A stretch of 64,000 nt of DNA, taken from the NCBI RefSeq assembly GCF_000565285.1, contig NZ_APVL01000006.1, forward strand, positions 62,001 through 126,000. Reading direction: 5' to 3'. Below are positions 7,428-15,831 of the stretch, piece by piece. Numbering within the stretch: the stretch's first letter is position 1; each line of letters opens with the position of its first letter. The translations under genes and the position numbers were made by a program. The notes under the pieces were generated by a model. That model was not told where the DNA came from. It saw nothing but the letters and a program-made list of their open reading frames with translations, and searched no databases. The DNA comes from Cytobacillus firmus DS1 (GTDB taxonomy: Bacteria > Bacillota > Bacilli > Bacillales > Cytobacillaceae).

Positions 7428-8276
7428 TTATACTGTTAAAATTATGCGATTTCCAGAAGGGTCTGCAGTGATCACCTGATTATTTTCAATTGCTCCAGCC
7501 GCGCCAAGCTTTTTCAAATTTTCTACTGCCTGATCGATAGCTGCTTCATTTTCAAAAATGAGCCTGAAGGATTGAAGTCCAGCACTATTCTCAGAAGGCT
7601 GCGGAGCTCCCACTCCATTCCATGTATTCAACCCAATATGATGGTGGTATTTTCCGCTTGATATGAATAATGCCTGTGTTCCATATCGGCAGACCGCTTC
7701 AAACCCCAGACCCTCTGTGTAAAATTTTTCAGTATTCGCCAGTTCAGCCACATGTAAATGAATATGCCCCATAACCGTACCGGCGGGCAAGCCCTTCCAG
7801 AACTGCTGCTGCCCAATTGAGAGCAGATCAGGAAAGTCCAGCGGATCAACGGTCATCATAACTTCCCCTTTTTTCCATGTCCAATCGGAAGGACTGCGGT
7901 CAATGTAAATTTCTATTCCATTGCCATCCGGATCTGACAAGTATAGTGCTTCACTGACAAGATGGTCGGATGATCCAAATTGCAGACCGATCTCAACGAA
8001 ATGACGCACTATTTTAGCCAAATCAGAGCGTTTTGGAAGCAGCAGCGCGAAATGATACAAACCCGTTGTTCTTCCCATTTTGGGTTCAGCGTTTTCCGGC
8101 TGTTCGATCCTCAGCAATGCCGTTTTGCCATCAGCAGTCAGCTCGGCAGTTCTATCTGTTTTAGATAACACTTTAAATCCAATTACCTCTTTATAGAAAG
8201 CCAGGGACCGCTGCAGATCCTGAACTTTTATATTAACCTGCGCAACAAAGGTTATCGGTTTTTGATGAAAGTTCAT
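7428..8276 (-). CDS. catE: Catechol-2,3-dioxygenase CatE-like (VOC family)
   Basis: A 282-residue two-module glyoxalase/extradiol-dioxygenase protein. Module 1 starts with VNIKVQDLQRSLAFYKEVIGF and ends with LYLSDPDGNGIEIY; module 2 starts with MGHIHLHVAELANTEKFYTE and carries KYHHHIGLNTW. The length and the DPDGNGIEIY metal-site Glu match B. subtilis CatE (YfiE), which opens the catechol ring using Fe(II). It follows the DoxX gene by 17 bases and a DUF24 regulator is divergent, the same arrangement as catDE with its repressors, so it is part of the thiol/quinone stress response. Confidence 0.87.
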   Translation of the reverse strand: MNFHQKPITFVAQVNIKVQDLQRSLAFYKEVIGFKVLSKTDRTAELTADGKTALLRIEQPENAEPKMGRTTGLYHFALLLPKRSDLAKIVRHFVEIGLQFGSSDHLVSEALYLSDPDGNGIEIYIDRSPSDWTWKKGEVMMTVDPLDFPDLLSIGQQQFWKGLPAGTVMGHIHLHVAELANTEKFYTEGLGFEAVCRYGTQALFISSGKYHHHIGLNTWNGVGAPQPSENSAGLQSFRLIFENEAAIDQAVENLKKLGAAGAIENNQVITADPSGNRIILTV

Positions 8277-8293
8277 GTTAATTTCTCCTCCAG

Positions 8294-8698
8294 TTAATTT
8301 GCTTTTGATTGTGTTAATTTGTTCTCAAGTGACAATGGTGATTCCTTAGCTAAAACAAAATAGATCGATGCAGCAAGCAGTATTAAATCCAATTCATAGC
8401 CGGCCACTTGACCATTTCCAAGCAGACCTAAAGGCAGCTTAGCAGTAAAGATTGCTCCGAGCATGATGAGAGCAAATAATACAGAAACAATTTTTGTCCC
8501 AATTCCCAGAATAAGCGCTATGCCTCCTGCCAGCTCGATACCGGCAACAATATAAGCCATAAAGCCTGGAATCCCGATACTATCGAAGAAACCAGCTGTA
8601 TTGCTGATCCCTCCCTGAAATTTTGATAATCCATGAATAAAGAAAATAAATCCTAAAATTGCACGCAGAATGAAATGGCCAAATTCGTTTTTGTTCAT
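8294..8698 (-). CDS. catD: DoxX-family membrane oxidoreductase CatD-like
   Basis: A 134-residue protein with four transmembrane segments and the DoxX hallmark RAILGFIFFIHGLSKFQGG near the N terminus, followed by GIELAGGIALILG. DoxX proteins are quinone/thiosulfate-oxidoreductase-like membrane subunits; CatD of B. subtilis is the partner of CatE. AGGAGG precedes the ATG. It is the first gene of catDE, transcribed from a promoter region that contains a perfect inverted repeat at 8739-8759, facing the divergent regulator. Confidence 0.85.
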   Translation of the reverse strand: MNKNEFGHFILRAILGFIFFIHGLSKFQGGISNTAGFFDSIGIPGFMAYIVAGIELAGGIALILGIGTKIVSVLFALIMLGAIFTAKLPLGLLGNGQVAGYELDLILLAASIYFVLAKESPLSLENKLTQSKAN

Positions 8699-8738
8699 TT
8701 TTTTCCTCCTTGGTTAGTTAATTTTGCTATTTTGTTAG

Positions 8739-8759
8739 TAACTTACTTTATGTAAGTTA
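8739..8759. promoter_or_regulatory. Candidate operator of the DUF24 regulator
   Basis: TAACTTAC and GTAAGTTA form a perfect 8-bp inverted repeat around TTTAT. It lies between catD and the divergent HxlR-type gene in a very AT-rich promoter region, and is the obvious binding site for the dimeric regulator. Confidence 0.6.
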
Positions 8760-8859
8760 GTATATTATTTATATCTAGTATCGTCAAGTAATTATTTTAT
8801 TAATAGTTATTTAATTATTTTTGGTTTATGATTATAATAATAAACAAGGAGTGATACGG

Positions 8860-9171
8860 ATGGAGAAATCACTAATTTGTCCAAGATTTGAAAAAGCCAT
8901 TGGCATATTGAGCCAGCGCTGGACCGGATTGATCATCTATCAATTACTAAACGGGCCACAGCGTTTCTGCAGCATCGAATCCTCAATCGGGATAAGCGGC
9001 AAAGTTCTTTCAGACCGGCTAAAGGACCTGGAAAATGAGGGAATCGTAAAACGCAATGTATTCCCTGAAACTCCTGTAAGAATTGAATATTCCCTAACAG
9101 AAAAAGGCCTTGCCATGGAGCCGTTAATGAAAGAAATAGAAAAATGGTCGCAGACCTGGTTAGAAGCATAA
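8860..9171 (+). CDS. HxlR/DUF24 (MarR-type) regulator, YodB/CatR-like
   Basis: A 103-residue winged-helix regulator: SLICPRFEKAIGILSQRWTG carries the conserved N-terminal cysteine at residue 7, then the recognition segment ISGKVLSDRLKDLENEGIVKR and the wing ETPVRIEYSLTEKG. YodB and CatR use the equivalent cysteine to sense quinones and diamide and repress catDE. The adjacent catDE genes make the same role likely here. The ATG at 8860 follows AAGGAGTG; a longer TTG start has no ribosome site. One cysteine only is present, so redox sensing would need intersubunit bonds or S-alkylation. Confidence 0.87.
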   Translation: MEKSLICPRFEKAIGILSQRWTGLIIYQLLNGPQRFCSIESSIGISGKVLSDRLKDLENEGIVKRNVFPETPVRIEYSLTEKGLAMEPLMKEIEKWSQTWLEA

Positions 9172-9172
9172 A

Positions 9173-9207
9173 AAAGAGCCTTCCCGCTTGGGGAAGACTC
9201 TTTTTTT
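9173..9207 (+). terminator. Terminator of the DUF24 regulator gene
   Basis: GAGCCTTCCC pairs with GGGGAAGACTC, followed by seven T. Confidence 0.85.
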
Positions 9208-9236
9208 GCGTTATCATTTTGGTGGCAGGTTTTGAT

Positions 9237-9541
9237 TGGAGGTGTGACGGGGTTCGGACTTAGGCTTAATTGGATGGGCGCTGGGTTCGGACTCAGACTC
9301 CCGGATGAAGGTGCTTTAAGTTCGGACTCAGTACCCTGGATTTTTGCTTTTTGTGTAAGAAGATGGACCAAGTTCTGACTCTAACTCTCTGTTTTCCTCT
9401 TTCTGTGTCCGAAGTTGCACCCGGTTCTGACTCAGTACCTCAGATTTTCGCCTTCTGTGTCCGAAGGTGCACCAGGTTCTGACTCAAATCCCCGGATATC
9501 CTCATTCTGTGTCCGAAGCCGAAACCAGGTTCCAACTTCAA
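9237..9541. repeat. Array 2 of the ~52-bp dispersed intergenic repeat
   Basis: Five to six degenerate units fill the gap between convergent genes, each with TGTCCGAAG(T/G)TGCACC and GGTTCTGACTCA at about 52-base spacing. The last unit touches the stop codon of the lipoprotein gene at 9543. The left-hand units are the most diverged. Confidence 0.8.
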
Positions 9542-9542
9542 C

Positions 9543-10412
9543 TTATTTTCCATCTATCTCACTAATATACTGTTTTACAACTTCATACACATAATCCTGA
9601 TTTGCTGCCGCGGTGTTAGGATCGTACTTGCCCCCGTTTGTCTTGTTATTGGAAAGGACGCGAATTCCCAGGAATGGAACATCATATGCTCCGGCAATCT
9701 GTGCTGCTGCGGCACCTTCCATTTCTTCTACCGATGTTTCGTAGTTTTCGTGGAACCAGTTGATGCGGTCCACTTCATTATTCCATAAATCTGCTGAACC
9801 AATAGTTCCTTCGACTACTTTGCCCTTGGTGTACTTATCTTTTACAGCGTTGGCTGCGGCCAGCAGATTTTCATCACCTTCAAAGTAGCGGATCTTTTCC
9901 GCATCAGGGTCTTCCCCTGCACTTCCTTCAGAAGCCATCAGGTCCATCGGAATCCAATTGGTTGGTTCGATTCCTTCTCCTTCTTCCAGATGCCCAGTTT
10001 TCATTGATCCGATATTGACTGTTCTTTCGCCTAATACAATATCATACACATTCAAGCTCGGATCATGGCCGCCGGATGTTCCCTGATTGATGATTGCAGC
10101 GGGATCATATTTTTCAATGGCAATCGCGGTAGCTGCAGCTGTATTTTCCATGCCCTTTCCTGTCTTGGCAACGATGACTGGATACTTGTCCAATTTTCCT
10201 TTATAGAAAACAAAATTCCCTGATTTTTCAACCTTAACCTTGTCTAATCGCTCGGCAAATTTTTCAGCCTCGATTGGCATTGGTCCTTGAATAAGAATTG
10301 GCTTTTGGGCCCCTTCTGCTTCTGTTTCAAATTTTGGTGCTGAAGTGCACCCCGAAAGCATGGATAAAGACATGACTGCGATGGCAGCGATTGATGCTAA
10401 TTTTCTTTTCAT
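9543..10412 (-). CDS. Lipoprotein of the MTA/SAH nucleosidase (nucleoside phosphorylase) fold
   Basis: A 289-residue protein with a lipoprotein signal (MKRKLASIAA...SMLSGC, lipid-attached Cys22), so it is anchored outside the membrane. The mature part has the PNP/MTAN fold: VAKTGKGMENTAAATAI, INQGTSGG, and the active-site block with Glu230-Met-Glu232 (VEEMEGAAAAQIA) then IRVLSNNKT. In MTA/SAH nucleosidase the last block reads SD with catalytic Asp197; here it is Asn255. Asn at this place is what 6-oxopurine-specific phosphorylases use. With the guanine riboswitch upstream this suggests cleavage of guanosine/inosine-type nucleosides for purine salvage (inference). ATG 10412 follows GGGGGAGA. 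Confidence 0.85.
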   Translation of the reverse strand: MKRKLASIAAIAVMSLSMLSGCTSAPKFETEAEGAQKPILIQGPMPIEAEKFAERLDKVKVEKSGNFVFYKGKLDKYPVIVAKTGKGMENTAAATAIAIEKYDPAAIINQGTSGGHDPSLNVYDIVLGERTVNIGSMKTGHLEEGEGIEPTNWIPMDLMASEGSAGEDPDAEKIRYFEGDENLLAAANAVKDKYTKGKVVEGTIGSADLWNNEVDRINWFHENYETSVEEMEGAAAAQIAGAYDVPFLGIRVLSNNKTNGGKYDPNTAAANQDYVYEVVKQYISEIDGK

Positions 10413-10462
10413 AGTACGTTCTCCCCCTGTTGTCTGATTCACCCGAAATCCTGGTAATAGAA

Positions 10463-10624
10463 AAAGGCCTGAAAAAAGCAGAATCTTTTCTACCTTCCAG
10501 ACCATAGAGTTAAAGCAGCTGCAAAAAGAGTACAGCTTTTTCCTATACTTTAACCCGTAGTCCGGTTCTTTCATTGGGAACCAGGTAGAAACGCTCAGAC
10601 CATATTACCGAGCATATACGAGTG
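10463..10624 (-). promoter_or_regulatory. Guanine-class purine riboswitch with terminator
   Basis: On the minus strand the aptamer at about 10624-10551 reads ACTCGTATATGCTCGG, then TGAGCGTTTCTACC in J2/3, CTGGTTCCC...GAACCGG as P3, and ACTACGGGT closing P1. The base corresponding to position 74 is C (GGACTACG), the guanine/hypoxanthine version. CTTTAACTC at 10507-10515 can pair with GGGTTAAAG of P1 as antiterminator; the alternative is a hairpin GGTCTGG...CAGGCC followed by TTTTTC (about 10463-10505). Ligand binding would therefore turn the lipoprotein gene off. Confidence 0.9.
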
Positions 10625-10735
10625 ATGTTTTTTATGATATTCCTTTGCTAATATAACAAATAACCTCTACAAATTCAACCAGAAAACGAACATTTAGTTC
10701 ATTATTACTATTTAATATTCGTAATTATGAAATCC

Positions 10736-10764
10736 ACAAAAATCCTCCAGCTGAAAACTGGAGG
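10736..10764 (-). terminator. Terminator of brnQ
   Basis: CCTCCAG pairs with CTGGAGG on the minus strand, then ATTTTTG. Confidence 0.8.
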
Positions 10765-10776
10765 TCGCAAACATTA

Positions 10777-12129
10777 TTATGCCGCTTTTTTCACTTCAGA
10801 AGAATGTGATTGGCTGCCGCCCTTTATTACTGCAGCTGCAAGACCGATCAGACCGCCTGCCAAGGATGGGACAATCCAGCCTAAACCAACATCATATAGA
10901 GGAAGGATAGCATTAAATAGGTCATTGATTGGCGCGAATGTAATGCCTGCTGCGTTTAAGCCATCAAACAAACTTACCACGAATGTGAAAAGCATGCTTC
11001 CCTGATAAACTTCTTTCCTGCCTTTAAAAATCGGATGAAGGAATGTAAGAGCCATCAGTGCAATCGCCAATGGATAGATTCCCACCAATACAGGTACAGA
11101 AATGGTGATCAACTGGCTTAAACCAAAGTTGGCAAAAACGGCGCTGAAGATGGACAAAACAACTACGAACATTTTGTAAGAAACCTTTGGCATCAGTTTA
11201 TTAAAATAGGAAGAACAAGCTGTGATCAGACCGATGCTTGTGGTCAGACAAGCACCAAATACAATTACACTTAGAAGCAATGCCCCTAATGAACCAAAAT
11301 AATGCTCGGACGCACCTGATAGAACAGCTCCGCCGTTATCCAATGCTCCCAGACCGCTGACACTTGACGCTCCAATAAAGGAAAGCGATGTATAAATGAC
11401 TGCTAATAGACCGGAAGCAATTAAACCTGCTTTGGCAATCGATACCATGATCTCCTTCTTGGTTGCAGCTCCTTTTTCCTTTACAGCATTTACCACAATA
11501 ATCCCGAATACAAATGCTGCCAATGCGTCCATCGTCAGATAGCCTTCCTGGAATCCTTTAAAGAATGCACCGTTCATATAGGCTTCAGTAGGAGCCTGGA
11601 ATGCACCCATTGGATTAAAGAATGCCGCACCAATCAAAACGGCAATAACAATTAGAAGAATAGGTGTTAAATATTTTCCTACAATATCAACAATTTTTGA
11701 TGAATTCAAAGAGAAAAATGCTGTAATTCCAAAGAAAATAATTGAAAAAATGATTAAGCCGACTGAACCGCTTCCTTCTGACAGATAAGGCTTAATGCCT
11801 ATTTCGTATGAAACGGTAGCTGTTCTCGGAATTGCAAAAAGCGGTCCGATTGATAAGTACAGGGCTACTGTAAAACCCAGTCCGAACAATGGATTGACAC
11901 GGCTTGCCAGCGATTGCAAATCACTTTTTCCCGAGAAGCCCAAAGCCAGGATGCCAAGCAATGGCAAACCCACACCCGTAATAATAAAGCCTGCGTTCGC
12001 TGACCATACATTCGTTCCTGCCGATTGGCCCAGCATTGCAGGAAAAATTAAGTTTCCTGCCCCGAAAAACAAGGCAAATAGCATAAAACCAACTGTCACA
12101 ATAAATGAGAATGGTATTTTGTTCGTCAT
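10777..12129 (-). CDS. brnQ: Branched-chain amino acid:cation symporter BrnQ
   Basis: A 450-residue permease with about twelve transmembrane segments. The N terminus FIVTVGFMLFALFFGAGNLIFPAMLGQ is the BrnQ/LIVCS signature, followed by PLLGILALG and GPLFAIPRTATVSYE. The family imports leucine, isoleucine and valine with Na+ or H+. The length matches. It is divergent from a GntR-type regulator at 12416, and the 290-base intergenic region has three copies of an ATGCRATATATT motif, so local control by that regulator is likely. I see no T-box leader. Confidence 0.95.
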   Translation of the reverse strand: MTNKIPFSFIVTVGFMLFALFFGAGNLIFPAMLGQSAGTNVWSANAGFIITGVGLPLLGILALGFSGKSDLQSLASRVNPLFGLGFTVALYLSIGPLFAIPRTATVSYEIGIKPYLSEGSGSVGLIIFSIIFFGITAFFSLNSSKIVDIVGKYLTPILLIVIAVLIGAAFFNPMGAFQAPTEAYMNGAFFKGFQEGYLTMDALAAFVFGIIVVNAVKEKGAATKKEIMVSIAKAGLIASGLLAVIYTSLSFIGASSVSGLGALDNGGAVLSGASEHYFGSLGALLLSVIVFGACLTTSIGLITACSSYFNKLMPKVSYKMFVVVLSIFSAVFANFGLSQLITISVPVLVGIYPLAIALMALTFLHPIFKGRKEVYQGSMLFTFVVSLFDGLNAAGITFAPINDLFNAILPLYDVGLGWIVPSLAGGLIGLAAAVIKGGSQSHSSEVKKAA

Positions 12130-12230
12130 GTTTATTTCCTCCTATTAACAAGGCTTCAAACCTAACAATCTATCAAATTCAAATTTTCTGAAATTATATC
12201 ACAATAATATTTTTATTTTTGCACTCTAGT

Positions 12231-12317
12231 AATATATTGCATAACTCAAGATAACATATTCAAAATACTTATGCAATATATCACATAAAACTTTTTGTCG
12301 AATCATGCGATATATTG
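12231..12317. promoter_or_regulatory. Three GntR-type operator candidates between brnQ and its neighbour
   Basis: AATATATTGCAT at 12231-12242 and ATGCAATATATC at 12271-12282 form an inverted pair, and ATGCGATATATT at 12305-12316 is a third, direct copy. Spacing between centres is about 40 and 34 bases. Binding by the divergent GntR-family protein is inferred. Confidence 0.55.
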
Positions 12318-12415
12318 AATTTTTCAGGATACTTCTATATACTAAATTTATTATCTATTGGAAATAACTATAAGTTCGCAGGAAAATTGCTATAAATGAA
12401 AAGGTGGTCACAGCT

Positions 12416-13075
12416 ATGCCAATACCCTCTAATTACTCATCACCTACGCGTGTATCCGCTAAAGATCGCGCCTTCTCCCAGATTCAGGAGTGGATTATTG
12501 ACGGGACACTGCAGCCGAAGGAAAAATTGAACGATGCTGATCTTGCCAATGCGTTAGGAGTCAGCCGCACCCCTATAAGGGAAGCGCTTCAGCTGCTGAA
12601 TGTTCAGGGGTTTGTCGAAATGTTTCCGGGTGTGGGAACTCAAGTCACTTCAGTTAACCCGGAAGATATCAGCAAGATCCTGCCCCCTTTAGGCGTACTT
12701 CAGGCCCTTGCTGCAGAATTGGCAGCACCTGTTATCAGCCAGGAGACAATCAATATTCTTAGGAACATCAACCATAAATTTGCCAAAGCTCTTAAGGCGG
12801 GAGATACCTTCTCCGCTTTGAAGCAGGATGAGAAGTTCCATAATATCATTATCGATCTTGCCCAGAATCCTTATATTTCGAATACAGCTTCCATGCTGCA
12901 GGCTCATGTCATGCGGTTATACTATAATAAAACTATTATTTTAAAAGAACGTTCTATTGAAGAACATGAAGATATATTAAAAGCTTTTGAACAAAAAGAC
13001 AGAGAAAAGGCCGGAAATATCGCACGTGTTAATTGGCTTCGGGCAATTGACGAGTATTACTCCGAAGAAAAATGA
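12416..13075 (+). CDS. GntR-family regulator (FCD/FadR subgroup)
   Basis: A 219-residue regulator. Residues 15-75 are the winged helix (AFSQIQEWIIDGTLQPKEKL and ALGVSRTPIREALQLL), the rest an all-helical FCD-type effector domain in which His residues such as those of QDEKFHNIII and ERSIEEHEDIL are the usual metal/ligand sites. Ligands of this subgroup are small acids or amino acids. The ATG at 12416 is preferred since AAAGGTGG lies eight bases before it; the upstream GTG lies inside that site. Divergence from brnQ suggests it controls branched-chain amino acid uptake. Confidence 0.9.
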   Translation: MPIPSNYSSPTRVSAKDRAFSQIQEWIIDGTLQPKEKLNDADLANALGVSRTPIREALQLLNVQGFVEMFPGVGTQVTSVNPEDISKILPPLGVLQALAAELAAPVISQETINILRNINHKFAKALKAGDTFSALKQDEKFHNIIIDLAQNPYISNTASMLQAHVMRLYYNKTIILKERSIEEHEDILKAFEQKDREKAGNIARVNWLRAIDEYYSEEK

Positions 13076-13083
13076 TCAAACGG

Positions 13084-13112
13084 AAAAAGCAGCCACCATC
13101 GGCTGCTTTTTC
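13084..13112. terminator. Bidirectional terminator between GntR gene and clpP
   Basis: AAAAAGCAGCC pairs with GGCTGCTTTTT around ACCATC; it is T-tailed on both strands and separates convergent genes. Confidence 0.88.
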
Positions 13113-13118
13113 TTTTAC

Positions 13119-13700
13119 CTAGCTTTTATAGATAATTTCATCAATAATCCCGTATTCCTTTGCTTCTTCGGCAGTCATGAAATAATCACGGTCCGTATCC
13201 CGAGCCACTTTTTCTGCAGGCTGGCCAGTTCTTTCTGCAATAATTCCATTGATGTGCTCCCTCAGTTTTAAAATCCGCTTCGCCGAAATTTCGATTTCGG
13301 TCGCCTGCCCCCTCGCTCCGCCAAGCGGCTGATGAATCATGATTTCACTATTCGGCAAACTGTAGCGTTTTCCTTTTTTCCCTGCCAGCAGAAGCATCGC
13401 CCCAAATGACGCGGCCATTCCAGTACAAATCGTTCTCACATCAGGCTTTATATATTGAATCGTGTCAAAGATGGCAAACCCTGCGGTTGTCGAACCACCC
13501 GGACTATTAATATAAAGAGAGATATCCTTTTCAGGAGATTCCGCTGCAAGAAATAGCAGCTGGGCAATCACACTATTGGCAACCACATCATTAATTTCTT
13601 CACCAATCATGATAATCCGGTCTTTTAAAAGCCGTGAGTAAATATCGTAGGAACGTTCTCCCTTGCTGGACTGCTCAATGACATATGGTATTGCTGTCAT
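13119..13700 (-). CDS. clpP: ATP-dependent Clp protease proteolytic subunit
   Basis: A 193-residue ClpP. The catalytic triad is complete: Ser98 in GMAASFGA, His123 in MIHQPLGGA, Asp172 in DTDRDYF; INSPGGS forms the oxyanion region. It assembles into a tetradecamer fed by Clp ATPases. AGGAGGGAT precedes the ATG. It lies 26 bases downstream of a sigma-factor gene on the same strand and without a terminator between, so the two are probably one operon. Divergent positions such as [15 protein letters not shown] suggest an additional ClpP beside the housekeeping one, but that needs the whole genome. Confidence 0.94.
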   Translation of the reverse strand: MTAIPYVIEQSSKGERSYDIYSRLLKDRIIMIGEEINDVVANSVIAQLLFLAAESPEKDISLYINSPGGSTTAGFAIFDTIQYIKPDVRTICTGMAASFGAMLLLAGKKGKRYSLPNSEIMIHQPLGGARGQATEIEISAKRILKLREHINGIIAERTGQPAEKVARDTDRDYFMTAEEAKEYGIIDEIIYKS

Positions 13701-13726
13701 CTTTATCCCTCCTGTTCTTTGCGAAT

Positions 13727-14401
13727 CTATGCCGCCGTACAGAGAGTATTAGAAGGAGATGAAACGGGCACAACAGGCTTCTTCGCATGGCTTTCCAGGG
13801 ATTGCAGGAAAGGGATGGACTTTATTAAAATGGACGGGTCTTCAGCTGCCACTGATTGCTGCAGCAAATGATAAATCACTTCTTCTTCCTCATTTGCAAA
13901 AGAATCTTCAGGCTTATTGTCGACCGGGTGCTGCAGCTGCTTCCGCGCACGGTTCAGCGTAGACTTCACTGCAAATTCTGTAGTCTGAAGGATATCAGCA
14001 ATTTCTTTAGTTTTGTATCGAAACCCTTCCTTCATTGTAAAAATAACTGCCTGCTTTAATGTTAGACGATTAATGAGGTGGCTGATTGCTTCTCCTCCAC
14101 CAGAGCTGGGATTCTTCATTTCACCTTCAGGAGACTCTTCCAGCTGCTCCCGCTTCCTGTTTCGAAGAGTGTCGATCCAGCAATTATAGATCACCTTTTT
14201 TAAAAGAGCCTGGTTAATTTTCTCAGGCGAATAGTATTTATAAGCGCGGACGATTGCTTCATGGGCCAGATCTTCCCCATCCCAGCGGTTCTGTGCAAGA
14301 AACCGGCTATATCGCTGCAGTGAAGGATAGATATCTGCTATACAGCTTTCCTTCTGCTTTAAGGAATTCCTTGATTCTGCCTGAACATTCCCATGTTTCA
14401 T
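13727..14401 (-). CDS. Sigma-70 family (ECF-like) RNA polymerase sigma factor
   Basis: A 224-residue sigma factor. Region 2 reads [20 protein letters not shown] then [20 protein letters not shown]; region 4 reads [26 protein letters not shown] with the helix-turn-helix [18 protein letters not shown] 60-residue C-terminal extension (from about residue 165) is unusual and may be regulatory. The ATG at 14401 is taken since AAAGGAG precedes it by 11 bases, whereas the upstream GTG abuts that site. The clpP gene follows directly. No anti-sigma gene is nearby, so stability control by proteolysis is a thought only. Confidence 0.85.
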   Translation of the reverse strand: MKHGNVQAESRNSLKQKESCIADIYPSLQRYSRFLAQNRWDGEDLAHEAIVRAYKYYSPEKINQALLKKVIYNCWIDTLRNRKREQLEESPEGEMKNPSSGGGEAISHLINRLTLKQAVIFTMKEGFRYKTKEIADILQTTEFAVKSTLNRARKQLQHPVDNKPEDSFANEEEEVIYHLLQQSVAAEDPSILIKSIPFLQSLESHAKKPVVPVSSPSNTLCTAA

Positions 14402-14554
14402 AAACCTGTTCACTCCTTTAATACATCTCTGCTTCTATAACGGAATAAGACAACAAAAAGATACGGGGGATTAAAATTTTTATCAGTTTATTCTAAGGAT
14501 ATCTGATTTTATACTGCTCCTATCCTATTTTTAGTTTTGTTCCTGTGTGCATTC

Positions 14555-14588
14555 AAAAGAAAGCCCCAATCCCGGCAGAATTGAGGCT
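14555..14588 (-). terminator. Terminator of serA
   Basis: AGCCTCAAT pairs with ATTGGGGCT on the minus strand, followed by TTCTTTT. Confidence 0.85.
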
Positions 14589-14594
14589 GCTTTT

Positions 14595-15794
14595 TTATAT
14601 AATCCGTGAAGTAATAATTCCTTCTATTTGATTAATCTGCTCAAGCAGTCCAGGGATCACATCGCCGTTCACCTTATTATCGATGTCGATCATGGTGTAC
14701 GCATATTCACCGCGGCTGCGGTTCACCATGTCAGCGATATTCAGCTGGTAGCTTGAAATGGAAAGAGTGATTTGGCCGACCATATTTGGAATGTTTTTAT
14801 GAAATGCAGTGACACGCCGCTTGCCAGTGTAAGGAAGAGCAGCATTAGGGAAGTTCACTGAGTTTTTAACATTACCTGTTTCAAGGAAGTGCTTTACCTG
14901 TCTTGCTGCCATGACGGCACAGTTTTCTTCCGATTCCTTCGTTGATGCGCCAAGGTGCGGAATAGCCACCGCATTTTTCATTTTCAGGATATTTTCATTT
15001 GGGAAGTCTGTAATATACTTGCCAACTTTTCCGCTTTCAAGGGCAGCTGCCATAGCTTCTTCATTCACAAGCTCTCCGCGTGAGAAATTCAGAATGTGAA
15101 CACCATTTTTCATCAAGCTGAATGTATCTTCATTGAACATTTCCCTTGTATTATCGGTTAATGGAACATGCACAGTGATATAGTCGGATTCTGCAAACAC
15201 CTGCTCGATGCTCATGGCTCGCTGAACATTGCGGGACAGGTTCCAGGCCGTATCGACAGAAATGAATGGATCAAAGCCAACGACATCCATATCAAGTTCA
15301 AGTGCATCATTAGCCACAAGTGCCCCGATTGCCCCCAACCCGATGACACCCAGTGTTTTCCCCTTAATTTCTTTTCCGACAAATTGCTTCTTCCCTGCTT
15401 CTACAAGCTTAGGGATCTGATCTCCTTCATCTTTCAGCGTTTTGGTCCAGGCAATACCGGCAAAAAGATTCCGGGATGAAGCCATTAAGGAAGTAAGCAC
15501 CATTTCTTTTACTGCATTCGCATTGGCGCCAGGTGTATTAAAAACGACAATTCCCTGCTCAGTGCATTTCTCCACCGGAATATTATTCACACCTGCACCT
15601 GCACGGGCGATTGCTTTTAATCGATCGCCCAATTCCATAGAATGCATATTAAAGCTGCGAAGAACAATCGCATCAGGATTGCCGCTTTCATTATCGATTG
15701 TAAAGTGATCTTTGTTAAACACTTCAAGTCCGCTTGGCGCTATGGCATTCAGTGTTTTAATTGTCTTCACTTTGTCTAAAGTCATGGTACTCAC
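14595..15794 (-). CDS. serA: D-3-phosphoglycerate dehydrogenase (short form)
   Basis: A 399-residue D-isomer-specific 2-hydroxyacid dehydrogenase. The NAD site is LGVIGLGAIGALVANDALEL at about residues 147-166; the active-site Arg is in NFSRGELVNEEAM and the His in VAIPHLGAST; a C-terminal ACT-like segment (MIDIDNKVNGDVIPGLLEQI) could bind serine. It makes the first step of serine synthesis, oxidising 3-phosphoglycerate. The form lacks the intervening domain of the long B. subtilis SerA. The GTG at 15794 has GGGAGAA six bases upstream; an ATG nine bases inside is the alternative. A ZTP riboswitch lies in the leader, tying it to one-carbon status. Confidence 0.9.
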   Translation of the reverse strand: MSTMTLDKVKTIKTLNAIAPSGLEVFNKDHFTIDNESGNPDAIVLRSFNMHSMELGDRLKAIARAGAGVNNIPVEKCTEQGIVVFNTPGANANAVKEMVLTSLMASSRNLFAGIAWTKTLKDEGDQIPKLVEAGKKQFVGKEIKGKTLGVIGLGAIGALVANDALELDMDVVGFDPFISVDTAWNLSRNVQRAMSIEQVFAESDYITVHVPLTDNTREMFNEDTFSLMKNGVHILNFSRGELVNEEAMAAALESGKVGKYITDFPNENILKMKNAVAIPHLGASTKESEENCAVMAARQVKHFLETGNVKNSVNFPNAALPYTGKRRVTAFHKNIPNMVGQITLSISSYQLNIADMVNRSRGEYAYTMIDIDNKVNGDVIPGLLEQINQIEGIITSRII

Positions 15795-15831
15795 TGGATT
15801 CTCCCCTTTTCAACTAACTTTGTCAGATTTT

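Noticed and set aside
9543-10574. Longer lipoprotein frame starting at 10574
   Set aside because: The extra 54 codons are the purine riboswitch read as protein; the signal peptide starts at 10412.
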